64,000 nt of DNA, taken from positions 27,032,001-27,096,000 of the forward strand of contig NC_083567.1 of assembly GCF_019925205.1 (NCBI RefSeq), given 5' to 3'. Under the pieces are notes generated by a model. That model was given only the letters and a program-made list of their open reading frames with translations. It was not told the DNA's origin and ran no database searches. This document shows positions 35,646 through 47,108 of this stretch, piece after piece. Position numbers and translations under genes: made by a program. This DNA comes from Metopolophium dirhodum. Lineage: Eukaryota > Arthropoda > Insecta > Hemiptera > Aphididae. Each line of letters begins with the position of its first letter. Within the stretch, counting starts at the first letter, position 1.

Positions 35646-36229
35646 CCGTGAAGTTGGCCCTTACACTTTTTCAAAAAAAGTTTTGCACAGTGCCAATATT
35701 TTGCAAGTAATTAGCAAGAATTTGCAAGTTCAATCCCAGAATTTGCAAGTCAAAAATAAAGGAATTATAAGGGGTGGAACCGAGGAAGGGCTAACTTCAC
35801 GTAGCCCTTACTTGTTCTCCAAAACTTATGAAACTAGTGTCAAAACACTCGTTATAATTAGCAAGAATTTGCAAGTCAAAAATCTCACCCCTACGATTTT
35901 TCAAAGTATTTTTCCCAGCCCTGACTTGTCATCAGAAACTTTCAAAACTGGTCCACCCCAAATAATTACTTAGAATCATTAGGTTTGTAACAAATTAAAA
36001 TTGGTATTAACATAGTTATGAGTTTCAGTTTGATACCTATTTAATTAATCTGTACAGTAATTTATTTTGATAATAAGAAAAAAAAAATTAAATGCTTCTA
36101 AAGATATCAATGTATTCATTTTTTTATATGTCAAATGTAATATTATAAATTATACTGTTTATTTAATACTTGTTTTTCTAGAGATTTAAGAGATAAGTAA
36201 TACATGAAACCAGTTGGCCAACTTTAAGC
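35646..36229 (+). mobile_element. CCGTGAAGTTGGCC element, one-sided copy
   Basis: The copy starts CCGTGAAGTTGGCCCTTACA and continues with TTTTTCAAAAAAAGTTTTGC, then tandem phrases around AGCAAGAATTTGCAAGT. It matches 51516-51966 through to GTAATACATGAAA, and in inverted form 52568-52967. Compared with the 51.5-kb copy it has an extra 130-bp segment (about 35808-35935) that is also present in the 52.6-kb arm. The right end is replaced by CCAGTTGGCCAACTT, which may be a decayed terminal repeat. The 35683-35973 frame is a by-product of the repeat. Confidence 0.6.
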
Positions 36230-36299
36230 GTTGTACGGGTGCGTAAAACACCGAAAATCGTGAACTTCGTAAGGCTATACCATAAAAACCAATGATTTG

Positions 36300-36490
36300 C
36301 AGGTAGTCGAGTTTTGGACAAGTACCTACATAGGTAACTTTTAATAATTGATATTGTAAATTAATTAGGTACCAAAAAAATATAACTTCTCAAACACTGT
36401 GTCTATTGGCACTGGGCGGGAGAATGTATTAGAATGTCTATAAACTTGCGGACCAGTATATGTATAGTTAAATTTGGCATGCGAACTATA
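36300..36490 (+). repeat. Local duplication block B, copy 1
   Basis: It shares with 42230-42415 the ordered phrases GGTAGTCGAGT, TTGGACAAGTACCTAC, AGAATGTCTATAAACTTG and TTGGCATGCGA. No domain or ORF was found. Confidence 0.7.
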
Positions 36491-36639
36491 ATTGAAATAG
36501 AAAACCAGAATAGGTGCATTGCAGATCACGAAGATTTCTGTAAAAGAACATACGATTTATAAATATACCGTATAGGTATACTGAGCACTTATATAATAAT
36601 ATATAAGTTCTTTGGATTTATCATAGTTAATAATATATT

Positions 36640-37160
36640 TAATAATATCTATGGCAATCGTCAATTGTCGAAATTCGTCGGCGACGGTTAACAATTCTAA
36701 TAATTTCAGCAATACTATTGTATTATAAATATAATATATTGTATATTTTGATTTCAGTGAACAAAAAAATAATAGGCCACAAATATAAACGGACAGTTCG
36801 TTAAACCGGATAAGTTGTAACACAAACTCGCAAATTTCGTTTGATCAGGTTATTTTCATAAAACATTTCGATACTTTCAAGTTTCAGCTCATCGGAGTGA
36901 GATGATTAGATGAAGATGGATGAAGATAGCTGTTTCTTCGGCGATGGCGGCACTCTAGCTACGTTTCACCGGAAGAGTAGATGTTTACGAGTAAGTTTGT
37001 TTTCATATTATTACCTACTATTTTACATTTACTTTTTAGACTTAAATTAAATATTTATTGCCACGGACAATCTGTTAACTAGGCGACGTAGAAGCATTTA
37101 TAAGTTTAATCCCAATAGCGCAATGTATAAAATACGCGAGACCGTCTTCGTTTCACCATC
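36640..37160 (+). repeat. Local duplication block A, copy 1
   Basis: Order of parts: CTATGGCAAT; an exon-like CG-rich patch (GATGGCGGCACTCTAGCTAC, then CACCGGAAGAGTAGATG); GAGTAAGTTTG, a perfect donor; ATTGCCACGGACAA; and TATAAAATACGCGAG at 37126-37140. The patch reads MKMDEDSCFFGDGGTLATFHRKSRCLR from the ATG at about 36910 to the donor. The unit recurs at 38860 and 41310. Confidence 0.65.
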
Positions 37161-38859
37161 ACGTCAAGTTTAATACGCACCTTTTTGCATGTTATACTAT
37201 ACGCCGGGTATCACCTTAGGTTTGCGCGTAGAATTTAAAACAATATAATGTTATTAATCTTTATATTTTATATTTTTATATACATAAATACATTATACAC
37301 CTCATATATTTTATTAGCATACTTACACCTTTTTTAGTGTAGTTTATACCCTAGATGGCTATAGATATAGGTATTAAATGTCTTGCAATTATATATTTTA
37401 CTATAATTATTAATTTCATTATAATATAATATAACAATACACTCTAAATTAAATTAGTTGTTATCAAGACAGACAGTCTTAAAACAAACTCTTTTCTGGA
37501 CGTTTTCAAAACGTATTATGCTTAAAAAAAATTGCACAGTTGTCGTAGCAGTCAGTTGCTAGATCAACCCGTGTGACATCAAATAGGAATTATTCTTGTT
37601 TTTTTAAATAGTTTTTTCGAAAAATATATGTAACATGTATAGCTCATACAATTATGAATTTATAGTTAATTTTTAGTTAATAATCGTGTAAATAATTTGA
37701 TTAAACAATAAGGTACTTACCTACTCATCACTAGTATCAATTTTATTATATTACGTGTAAAATCACCAACACAAGGTGCAGACTGCGTTTAAAAAATTAA
37801 AAACATAAAATAAAATATAAAATAATGTTGTAGTAGAAGCTGGAAACTGTAGTTTATTTTAATTTATAATCAAATTTATGTAACCGAGAATGTAACTATT
37901 AAATTCATCATTGAATGATTATTCAGAGATCACTTTGGGATAAATGTAAATTAAACTAAAAATAATTAAAAAAACATTTTGTGAAAGGAACAAGATTACT
38001 GTTAATATTTAAGTCTTAATTATTATTAACAAATAAATACAAATAATAGATTTTTTAATAGCTTTTTACTATTAACATTCAGTGTAAATATAGTGTCTGA
38101 TCGACTTACCAATATGTAATAAACCTATATGTAATAAAATAATTATTCATATCAAATAATCCTAACAATTTAATGCAAGGATTCTCATAAATTGATCTTA
38201 CAGCAGCCTTAAAACACCAAAAATACATTTGTACATCATTTACAAAATTTTAGTTCCCTATTATGGTGTAGGTATTAATACAAACAATAAATTGCTATTC
38301 GAAAACACAATTTCGTATACCTATTATTATTTACTAAATACCTACAATTAAATTAAACTAAAAATAAACATATGATTACATACTGAGTGCCTATAATATA
38401 ATATTATATATGAAAATTGAATCTTTATTACGAATACTTATCGTTTACACAGACCACAAGAAAAAATAATTAAAAATATTAAAAAAAAACACACACGTCA
38501 TTGATGAATTTACTGTATACGTTTATGGCTTTATGTTAACTCTAAAATCCAGTAATCACATTTTTATTTAATAATTCATAAAATACAATATGCTCTTATA
38601 AAAATATTCGTGTGCTTCTGATATCTATTCACCACCTTAATTAATAATTAAATTGATAAACGAAAATAGTAATTTAAATAATACCTATATTATATTATTA
38701 TAATTCAAATTCAAAATTATAAACTATTTTGGTTTATTGTCATATCAATTTCAATGAACAAATTGGTCCTTAACACAGAACTCTTTGATATAAAAAGTTG
38801 CATTATATTATATCCGTGGATTCATCATATTGACGCACCTAGTATAATATCTATCATTT
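37161..38859. other. Spacer between A blocks 1 and 2
   Basis: AT-rich. I see no gene and no clear copy of block B. Confidence 0.4.
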
Positions 38860-39275
38860 ATTTATTTAATCTATGGCAAATCTCAAAGTCGTTGCAGAAG
38901 ACACAGTCGATTAAAAATTCTAAAATTTCAATAAGCAAAGAAGATACGAGCAAAAAACTTACTGCGTTTCGTATAATTTTATTTTTCATAAATCACAATA
39001 TTCTAAGTTCTGGCTGTATTCTGGAGCGTTTCCTCATGGGCGTCGCAGTTCACACACGTCACGGATTCCGCCGAAGGAGTCGATAATTAAAGTAAGTTTG
39101 TTCTTATATTCTTTTGGGGCTTAAATTTACTTTTAAGACTTAAAACAAATATTCAATGTCACGAAAAATGTGCTATCCAAGTGTTGTAGGCGCATATTTT
39201 AGTTCCGGACTAGAAATGTATAAAATACGCGAGATATAAACGCCGTCGTCGTTTTTCCAGTCCCTGTTTGTAGAA
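38860..39275 (+). repeat. Local duplication block A, copy 2
   Basis: It has the same order of parts as copy 1: CTATGGCAAAT, a CG-rich patch (ATGGGCGTCGCAGTTCACAC, CCGCCGAAGGAGTCGATAAT), GTAAGTTTGTT at 39091, AATGTCACGAAAAA, and TATAAAATACGCGAGA at 39219-39234. The 110-codon frame 38754-39086 runs into the patch, but its peptide differs from copy 1, so common coding is not supported. Confidence 0.65.
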
Positions 39276-41309
39276 TAATTATAATTAATAGATGCATAAC
39301 TATACAGGGTATTTAATATAAATATATAAATATTTTGGTTTAATTTATAGAAATATATGTTATGACTTATAACTGATAATACTCATAAGATACAATTTTA
39401 ATTAATAACGGGTAATTTTTTTTCCAAATACAACGTTATAAGTTATAGGTAACTATTAATTTAGTGTCACATACTTAACTTCTATTGTTCACCTAATATC
39501 TATATTCTATATCATAGGGATTAGGGATGTATAACCATGTACGAATAAAAGTATATTCACGGAATGGTCAACTGCCTATCCTGACGTGTGCGCACTTATC
39601 AATAATATACCTACTCAATACTTATATAGGTACTCGTATAGGTATATAAATATTTTTTTTTTTTTTGGGTTTTTTATAAATATACCTATATAAATAGTGT
39701 AATACTACATACACGAATGCGATACCTATTATGTCCCTAAAAGTTCAACAGTTATTATTATATTTATTTATTTTTTAAATATAGGTAGGTATATTACAAG
39801 ACTCTAATTAAATCACATTTTTTTTTTATTTTTTTGAACACAATGTTTTAAAAATTATTAATTAATATATAATTTATTGGTATAGTACTAAATAAATTAA
39901 TGAAATAAAACAAACACAACTACTATAATTATTAGTAATAATAATATATCCACGTATAAATTATTAAAATACAAAACGAACAAACGAAAAACAATTCTGA
40001 GCAAAGATATCGTTGACTAATAAATAATATTGAGATTAAAGTAATTTATTTTTTCGGTAGAAAATCGGTATAAACATGAATTATAAATATTTTTTTATTT
40101 TCATACCATGACGCGTGTGTGAAAAATTGTTTATATTAAGTGTTTGATGTTAGATTTCGGTTCGGCTGATTGTCCACCCCCTCACTCTTCCGCATCAATG
40201 CATCAGAAATTATTATTTATAATATTTAAATATAAACTGCATTTTCTGAATTTTCTAAAACATTGCTTTCCAAGCAAAGAATTCGTTTCATATATTATCA
40301 ACGAATTGAAAAATGAAATTAGAACATTTATATGGGATAAAGTCAATTTTATAAAAACTTATTAGAAAAAAATTAAATACAATTAAATAAAGGTAATTTT
40401 TTTTCTTATATTTCTATTTTTTTACGTACCCATTATGTTCGATACTATAACTTCAGTCTTCAGTTATAGAAAACAACACTTGCCAATATGGAATTACTGT
40501 CGAATTTTTTTATTTTAAAATATTAAATAGCATCTGATCGACTGATGTGCTATAATGAAACTCAAAATATAACGAATACACTACCTATACACTTATCTAA
40601 ATTTTATTTTATATTCGTTTAAATTGGACTTTTAATTTTTCTGGCCATTTTATTAAGCTTTGTAATATAAGTGCAATAAATCGTATTTTTCTTATTTTTA
40701 ATGCATTTAAATCCACGTCCTATTTATAACTTAACGTTATTTTGTATATACCAATCGATTAGTGTACACGATCAAAAATATAATATTATTGATGGGTTAA
40801 TAGGTTGATAACTATTATGTAGGTAGGTACAGTTTTGTACGTTCAATGTATCGTTTTTAATTCATAAAGTAGCTAAATGAGTCAAATGATTTTGTCAAGG
40901 GGTGGAGGGGGGGGGGGGGGTGGACGTGAAAATGTTTAAAAAAAAAAACACGAATTTATTTAGTTATTTTGTTATTTAGGTAATACATATCAATTAATAG
41001 GTATTTCTTAAATTTGTTTTATTATTTTATTTGAAACATTATTTTTAAATATTGGGATCAATAAAACTATTTTTATATAATTACTATTTTATATCAATTA
41101 GAATTTGTTTATAAACCAAGTAATAAATAAATGGTTACCAAGTAAAAAAACCGTTATCTATATTATAAATTTGAATTCAATTTACCGCATTTGCGTCTAG
41201 TAGAAACAAATAAATGTTGTTTTGAAGATAATGTAAAAATATCCATCATCCATCGGTTAGGACCATTTATATATTTTCTATGATTGGGACGGTTAGGTTA
41301 TAGTTATAA
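39276..41309. other. Spacer between A blocks 2 and 3
   Basis: AT-rich, with a 14-base G-run at 40907-40920. No gene was recognised; the frame 40144-40365 has no domain. Confidence 0.4.
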
Positions 41310-41700
41310 ATAATCTATGGCAAATGACAATCGTTTGAGACGAACAGCGATTCCAATACGTACTCACATATTTCGTTAGGTGCTATTAAGCATATTAAAC
41401 TAGGTGCCTATTTTTATAAATGTCATTAATCTCAATACTTCCAGACTGAACTTTTGGATCGGATATATGAAGACGCGCGCTGCATTTTCCTTGACGGAGA
41501 CGCACAGCTCTGACACTAGACAATACACTCAAAGGGACCGCGTTTCGTCGGAAGAATAAATAATTACGTAAGTTTTTTCCTACTACTCTGTTGACGCGGT
41601 AGACCTAATGTAAATATTTATTGTCAGACAAATTTATATACCCGCTAGACGTAGAGTAGTTTTTAAAATCCAGTTGTTATAGGCGTACAAAAATTAGGAT
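41310..41700 (+). repeat. Local duplication block A, copy 3
   Basis: Parts in the same order: CTATGGCAAAT, the patch (GCATTTTCCTTGACGGAGAC, CGTCGGAAGAATAAATAATT), GTAAGTTTTTTCC at 41570, ATTGTCAGACAAAT. The TATAAAATACGCGAG phrase of the other two copies is not preserved. Confidence 0.6.
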
Positions 41701-42229
41701 ATTATGAAAAATACCTTAAATTATAATACTTTGCCTACAACTGTTAATTTATTGTTATAGTAGAATAATTTTTAAAATTTTAAATCAATGATTAGGTAAT
41801 GCTTTTATAAGTAGGAAGATAGGTTTTTATACCTACCTAACAAAATAAGAAAATACATATTGATTAATGTTATTTAATATGATTTGTAAGTACATAGCAG
41901 ATTATACCTATCACTTGGTGACGATTATTTTTGTTTTATACGTTCTTCGTAATTCAGTTCCGTCACGATAGTTTTAGTTTTCGTTAAATGTGAAACATAC
42001 ATTTTCTATGCATACGGGATACGGGCATTAAATATTTGGGTTTTAAGAGAACTTCTCAAACGTACGTTTTATTTTGGGGGTTTTACGGGATATACCTATA
42101 GGAAATTTTCTTCAAATTTTCATATTTCACTATTTGATATTGTGATATTATTTGTACCTAGGTTAAGTTTCTGTTTTAGAATCGATCGATATGTTACCTA
42201 GGTACATCACATTCATTAATTTAAATTCT

Positions 42230-42415
42230 GGTAGTCGAGTATTGGACAAGTACCTACGTAACTTATAATTCGTATCGTAATTTAATTACTAAAGAAATAT
42301 TATAATTTCCCCAACAGTGTCTAGGGCCACCGGCAGCAGAATGCATTATAGAATGTCTATAAACTTGTGGTCTAGTATATGGTTAAAATTGGCATGCGAC
42401 CAACAACTAGGGGTT
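42230..42415 (+). repeat. Local duplication block B, copy 2
   Basis: See 36300-36490 for the shared phrases. Here block B lies downstream of A copy 3, whereas copy 1 lies upstream of A copy 1. A B-A repeating unit with lost members would fit. Confidence 0.65.
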
Positions 42416-42909
42416 TGTTCTAGAAAATTTAAATGATCTAATAAGGTTCATCTCAGTAGGTTTTTTTTTATTATAGTTAATTGATCAGGTGATGTATTGC
42501 CCGAAAATTTTCAATATTTGTATTGTAACTATACTGGTATAATACTATTCGGGCTATCAATAAAGTCGTGTTCAAAATTAGAAAATTGGTGAGGTATGAT
42601 ATTTTTTTAAGAAATTCTTTCGATTAGGGAATTCGCTCAATGATATTTAAATATTTTCACCGATAATCAAGTACGATGACTTGTAGGTAACTAGAGACTG
42701 AGTGAATAGGAATTAGGAAGTGTGTGATATGGCGAAGATAAGGAAATGGGTCAACAGGATTTCAGAATGTTTGGTGTATGAAAGGGAAAGATGAAAAAGA
42801 AATGTAAGGTTAGGGTAGGTAAGTGGAGTGAAAGTAGCAGATATGAGAATAATAAGTAAGGTGTTAAGGTACAAAAGAGGATAGAAAAAGAAATTAATTA
42901 ATTAAGGGT

Positions 42910-43002
42910 AGTGTACATATTGTAGTCAAAACAAGAGAGAATAGGTTTAGGTGGTTCGGTCACTGTATGATAAGAGATAGTGAGAGTGGCTATAGAAGTT
43001 AA
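42910..43002 (+). pseudogene. RTE-type LINE C-terminal remnant
   Basis: A 30-codon frame reads SVHIVVKTRENRFRWFGHCMIRD. It matches the widespread insect LINE signature KxRExRLRWFGHVxRR found after the reverse-transcriptase domain. Purine-rich, frameshifted sequence on both sides (about 42650-43140) looks like the rest of this tail, including a GREDxRR-like part downstream. No catalytic motifs remain. It abuts the left arm of the 4-kb inverted-repeat element. Confidence 0.6.
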
Positions 43003-43144
43003 TTTAGGGGAGAAATGATGGACGAGAAGACTGAAGAAGAGATGGATAGACAGAATACCGATCATATGGAGGTGTGGAATGAGAGTGGCTGAACCTGTAT
43101 ATAGCTGTGAGAGACGGGGGAAGAAAAAGTGTAAAGGTAGAATA

Positions 43145-43611
43145 GTTATGTTAACAATGCCGAATACGTAGGAAAAGATCTTGAATTGCAAAAGCCCTAT
43201 TGACTCTTTGGCTTCAACTAACCATAGGTTTACCTAACTAACCTTCTTATGACTCATTAGGACACTTTGAATAAAAAGATCCTGAGTTGCAGGTTGCCGA
43301 ACTTAAGTGTTTGATTATCAAGTTGATTCTTTGATTGTTGACACCTTAATCCATGCTGTGGATGAAGCCCATAGATAATAAAGATATGGATAGTCCACGC
43401 CTATGTTAAATATATTTGAAGCCGCGTTCCCGGAGGGGAAGGCAATTGAGGCTCCTTTATATTGATAGTCGATAGTCAATACTCGATATAAGTATACTTT
43501 ATTTGGCCTCAATTTATTGTTCCCCTCGAAGACCATTGATAAGACCATTATGTCCTATCCATATCTTTATTATCTATGATGGAGCCATACCCAGCTCACT
43601 CGTGTAAACTT
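43145..43611 (+). repeat. Left arm of the 4-kb inverted-repeat element
   Basis: It pairs with 46632-47108. It contains a smaller palindrome at 43369-43578, whose ends are ATAGATAATAAAGATATGGA and its complement. The arm may therefore have grown by insertion of a 210-bp MITE before the arms were duplicated. Confidence 0.75.
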
Positions 43612-43622
43612 GTTGCCGGTTG

Positions 43623-43749
43623 GGATGTCAGCGCACTATTTGTTTTCCATCTTTGACCCACGTGTAGCATACCAAATGTACCATTAAAAAAACACTAAAA
43701 TGATTGGGTCAGAGAGAGAGATAAATGGTGCGCTAAAAATCTGACATCC
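43623..43749. mobile_element. Palindromic 127-bp MITE nested in the 4-kb element
   Basis: The left arm starts GGATGTCAGCGCACTATTT and the right arm ends AAATGGTGCGCTAAAAATCTGACATCC, read as a near-complete inverted repeat with TGACCCA / TGGGTCA near the centre. The arms take up most of the length. It lies just inside the left arm of the larger element. Confidence 0.7.
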
Positions 43750-43851
43750 TCTAAGTGTTATCAAGTTGAAGAAGCAGTTGATTGTTGACAATTTGACATT
43801 TAACATTAACTGTGGTAGGTATTATGATTGGAAGTAAAAGTAATTAGCAGG

Positions 43852-44030
43852 GCTGTGAATTTAATGCAATGAAAAAGTGTTAAATATGCATGTATGCACT
43901 AAAAACAGGCAAATATACGCACTGAAATATTCAAAAATATGCACTTAAAATTCAAAAAAATACTGAATGAAAACGTTTATATTAAAAATTTTTTAAATTA
44001 ATAAATTATAGTTCAAATTGGTTTACAAAA
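43852..44030 (+). mobile_element. Possible hAT-like element end
   Basis: CAGGGCTGTGAA (43852-43863) followed by several copies of ATATGCA/TATGCAC resembles a hAT terminus with subterminal motifs. No matching right end was found in the window, so the element is partial or the call is wrong. Confidence 0.3.
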
Positions 44031-45599
44031 AAAATTCTTTATTTACACACTTGGTAGGTAGGTATGTAGGTAGGTAACGGATGAACCGAAAATATAAAAA
44101 CATTTTAAGAAAATAAGCATAAATACGAAGAAATCATGAAAACATGCAAATATATTAACTAACCCAAAAAAAAACGCATATTGGTAACGGTGTTGTAATA
44201 ATAGGGATCTCCCAAAAAAAATACGTACTAATAGTTTAAACAAATCATAAAAGCCAAATGTAATAAATATTAATTTATGAAAAAGTATATTAAAAAGCAT
44301 TATTATTATAAAGAAACAAAACTATGAACTATGGACCGTGGCATAATATAGGTATTTCTATATTTTCAGCTCCATTATTTCTGTTAAAATATTAGGAAAA
44401 TGTATTAAGTACCGTAAAAGTGCTAAATTTGAGCTATTACTTAAAATATTATATTCATAACAAATTATCATAGAAGGTTAGGTACTGTTATTCCACATAC
44501 TTATTATAGTTTAATTTAACTACAACATTCTAGTAGAGTCTGATAAAATTTGGTTCCACGGCTTTGATCATACAAACTTTAAATACTAAACTATGGGTCT
44601 GAAATTTAGTTTATATAGATGTAAATAATCCAAATCATATATTGCTTCAAAATATAAAAATAAAGTGTCTTGTATTGTAGTCGGTGGGTAATTTTCAAAA
44701 AAAAAACTAAAAAAAAATCATACTTAAAATTTATGTATAATATACGTATATTGTAATAAATGTTCAAATGTTTACTATAGTACATTATAAAAAATTAACT
44801 TAAGTTCAATATAATACATTATAACAGGTGTTCAAATAAACATTTCATACCAAAAATTTTGTTAACTCACACAGTCCCTCGTCAATTTTAAATTTTTCTT
44901 CAAATTATCTACAAAATATAAATGTTTAGTAAATTGGAAGACTTGATTAAGTATTTAATCATTTATCTAAAAGAGATGTGCCGGGTCGCCACATTACTAT
45001 ATCGAGGGGCCATGGTGCAAGTGGTATTTATGGACGAATAAATATCATAATATATATTATATTAGAAATACAAACTTAATATTTCACTAACAGTAAATAT
45101 TATAAAAAAATATTACGAAATGTACTATACTCATATTATATTATGATTGTATTAGTTACAAACTCTTGAATTAAGAGTTATGTTTGAGGATTTAATTAAT
45201 TTCCTAAAAGGAAATGTCTCAAGGTTGCCTAAGTAAGTTGAGGGACCTGCAATGAAACGCAATTGGTTGGTAATAAATTGTTTTTATTTATTGAAATATC
45301 ATGTTTTGAACCAATATGCTCCTCATCTTTGTTTTGTATAATTCAAATGTTTTGTACAACAATATTTTATAAATTATTTTAAATATACTCATCAGAGTGT
45401 ACAATAAAAATATTTAATGGGGTTACATAAAGGGGTGGGAACGCGAACATATAACTCACAGTTTTCGGTAGCTGGTGAAGTATGCTCTGCTCTCGATGGC
45501 GGCGTACTTTCATTAACAACGGCTCGTACAGTGGCACGGTAAAACTTTATAGTGACTTACCGGCGTGGACGGTGAATGGGGTGTAGATGAGGACGGCGG

Positions 45600-45862
45600 T
45601 TAGGTTGGCTCGGCGTTCTCGACTCGCTCAATTGAGTATTACGATCGGACGGCGGCGTCGATGGTTCGGCGTTCTCGACTCACTCAGTGGAGTATAGAGT
45701 ATAACGATCGGACGGCGGCGTCGATGGTTCGGCGTTCTCGACGTACTCAGTGGAGTATAGAGTATAACGATCGGACGGCGGCGTCGATGGTTCGGCGTTC
45801 TCGACGTACTCAATGGAGTATAACGATCGGCCGGCGGCGGCGATGGCTCGGCGTTCCCAACT
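45600..45862. repeat. 63-bp CG-rich tandem repeat (about four copies)
   Basis: The unit includes CGATGGTTCGGCGTTCTCGA and AACGATCGGACGGCGGCG. ATGGTTCGGCG recurs at 45661, 45724 and 45787, exactly 63 bp apart; a diverged partial unit lies at each side. As 63 is a multiple of three, both strands stay open: MVRRSRRTQWSIEYNDRTAAS on plus, SRTPNHRRRRPIVILYTPLST on minus. There is no sign that either is expressed. Confidence 0.8.
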
Positions 45863-46005
45863 CGGCTGACGGATTGACTTCTGAGGTGCCTGGTATTGGT
45901 CGTCTCACAGAGTGTACGTAGAGCAACGAGCGACAACAGCACACTTTTTCACAGCGCACGGTCGTTCGGAGCGGAAAGGGAAAGCCGGGACAGACAATTG
46001 AGCAT

Positions 46006-46123
46006 CCGTGTATAACGATATTTTTAATATTGTCCGGCTTACTCAGTCTGGGGGCAATGCTGTTATCTGTTTGGTAATTGACGTCCGTGTATAACGATGT
46101 TCTACTATCGTCCGGCTCACTAA
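46006..46123 (+). repeat. Imperfect direct repeat pair
   Basis: CCGTGTATAACGAT followed by TTGTCCGGCTTACT at 46006 recurs as CCGTGTATAACGAT and ATCGTCCGGCTCACT about 79 bp later. It shares AACGATC/GGCT flavour with the 63-bp tandem array nearby. Both lie inside the 4-kb element. Confidence 0.6.
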
Positions 46124-46631
46124 TATACCGCGCTCAGCGGGGAAACTGTTGTTTTGGCCGTGTTTCTGGCTGGTACTTTCATGACTTTCACGGGATGCAT
46201 AAAACATGTAATAGGTTTTTGAAGATTGCCATGTTTTCTTTTTAACTTAAAACCCATTGAAATCTATTATCGATAGTTCGGAACATGCTGATTTCAATGA
46301 TGTCTTCAAAAGGGTTTTAAGTTGAGGGGTTCGGTACGAACATGAGCTTATTAACTCGGGCGGCGTGCCGTCGCAAAGCAAGTTTGCTTCTTCACGCGCT
46401 CTAGGTTGCGTCGTGAACGGATGTTGCTGCATTCAGCGGGCGTAATGTGTTATTGATGCGCAAAAGCGCGTCACGGTACTCGGTACGCGAGAATAAATGG
46501 TTAGTGACGAGAGTGCGCCACGTGAGTGAGGCGTCCGGTTTTGTCTCGTTACAGACCGTAGTTAAAGTGCCGTCCACCAATAAAGTAGATAGAGACTCGT
46601 TGATCGCTTTTATGTGCTTCAAATTGTTTAC

Positions 46632-47108
46632 ACGAGTGAGCTGGGTATGGCTCCATCATAGATAATAAAGATATAACATAATGGATAGGACATAATAGTC
46701 TTATCAGCGGTCTGATCTTCGAGGGGAACAATTGAGGCCAACTCGAGTATCGACTATCAATATAGAGGAGCCTCAATTTCCTTCCCCTCCGGGAACGCGG
46801 CCTGAAATGTATTTAAAATAGGCGTGGACTATCCATATCTTTATTATCTATGGGCTTCATCCATAGCATGGATTAAGGTTGTCAACAATCTAAGGATCAA
46901 CTTGATAATCAAACACTTAAGTTCAGCAACCTGCAAATCAGGATCTTTTTATTCAAAGTGTGCTAATAAGTCATAAGAAGGTTAGTTAGGTAAACCTATG
47001 GTTAGTTGAAGCTATGGTAATGATAGACGACTACCATCACCGGTCGTGAGCTTTGCGATGATCTTTTCCTACAAACTATCAAGGTATTCGATATTGTAAA
47101 CATAACAA
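46632..47108 (-). repeat. Right arm of the 4-kb inverted-repeat element
   Basis: This is the inverse of 43145-43611. Its copy of the inner palindrome (46662-46852) has an extra AACATAATGG and other small changes. An 11-bp piece between CGAATAC and GTAGGAAAAG is present here and missing on the left. Confidence 0.75.

Larger units (their letters stand above)
43145..47108. mobile_element. About 4-kb element with long (about 470-bp) terminal inverted repeats
   Basis: The arms 43145-43611 and 46632-47108 are inverted copies of each other, collinear over almost all their length. Both hold TTATGTT(A/T)ACAAT, GTAGGAAAAGATC, TTCAACTAACCATAGG, ACTTAAGTG, GCGTTCCCGGAGGGGAA and CCATACCCAGCTCACTCGTG. Differences are small indels and one inner replaced patch (about 43180-43205 against 47030-47060). 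The interior has a nested MITE, a hAT-like end and tandem repeats. It encodes no recognised transposase. The layout is foldback-like or a non-autonomous DNA transposon. No clear target duplication was seen. Confidence 0.7.

Noticed and set aside
35683..35973. 96-codon frame with AGCAAGAATTTGCAAGT-derived repeats, also seen at 51512 and 52469-52952
   Set aside because: It recurs because the mobile element recurs; peptides differ by frame between copies and show no domain.
42898..43191. 97-codon minus-strand frame
   Set aside because: It is the shadow of the plus-strand RTE remnant (RFRWFGH).
44043..44300. Hydrophobic minus-strand frame of 85 codons
   Set aside because: A poly-Phe/Ile frame from AT-rich DNA without a start context or domain; lies within transposon-derived sequence.
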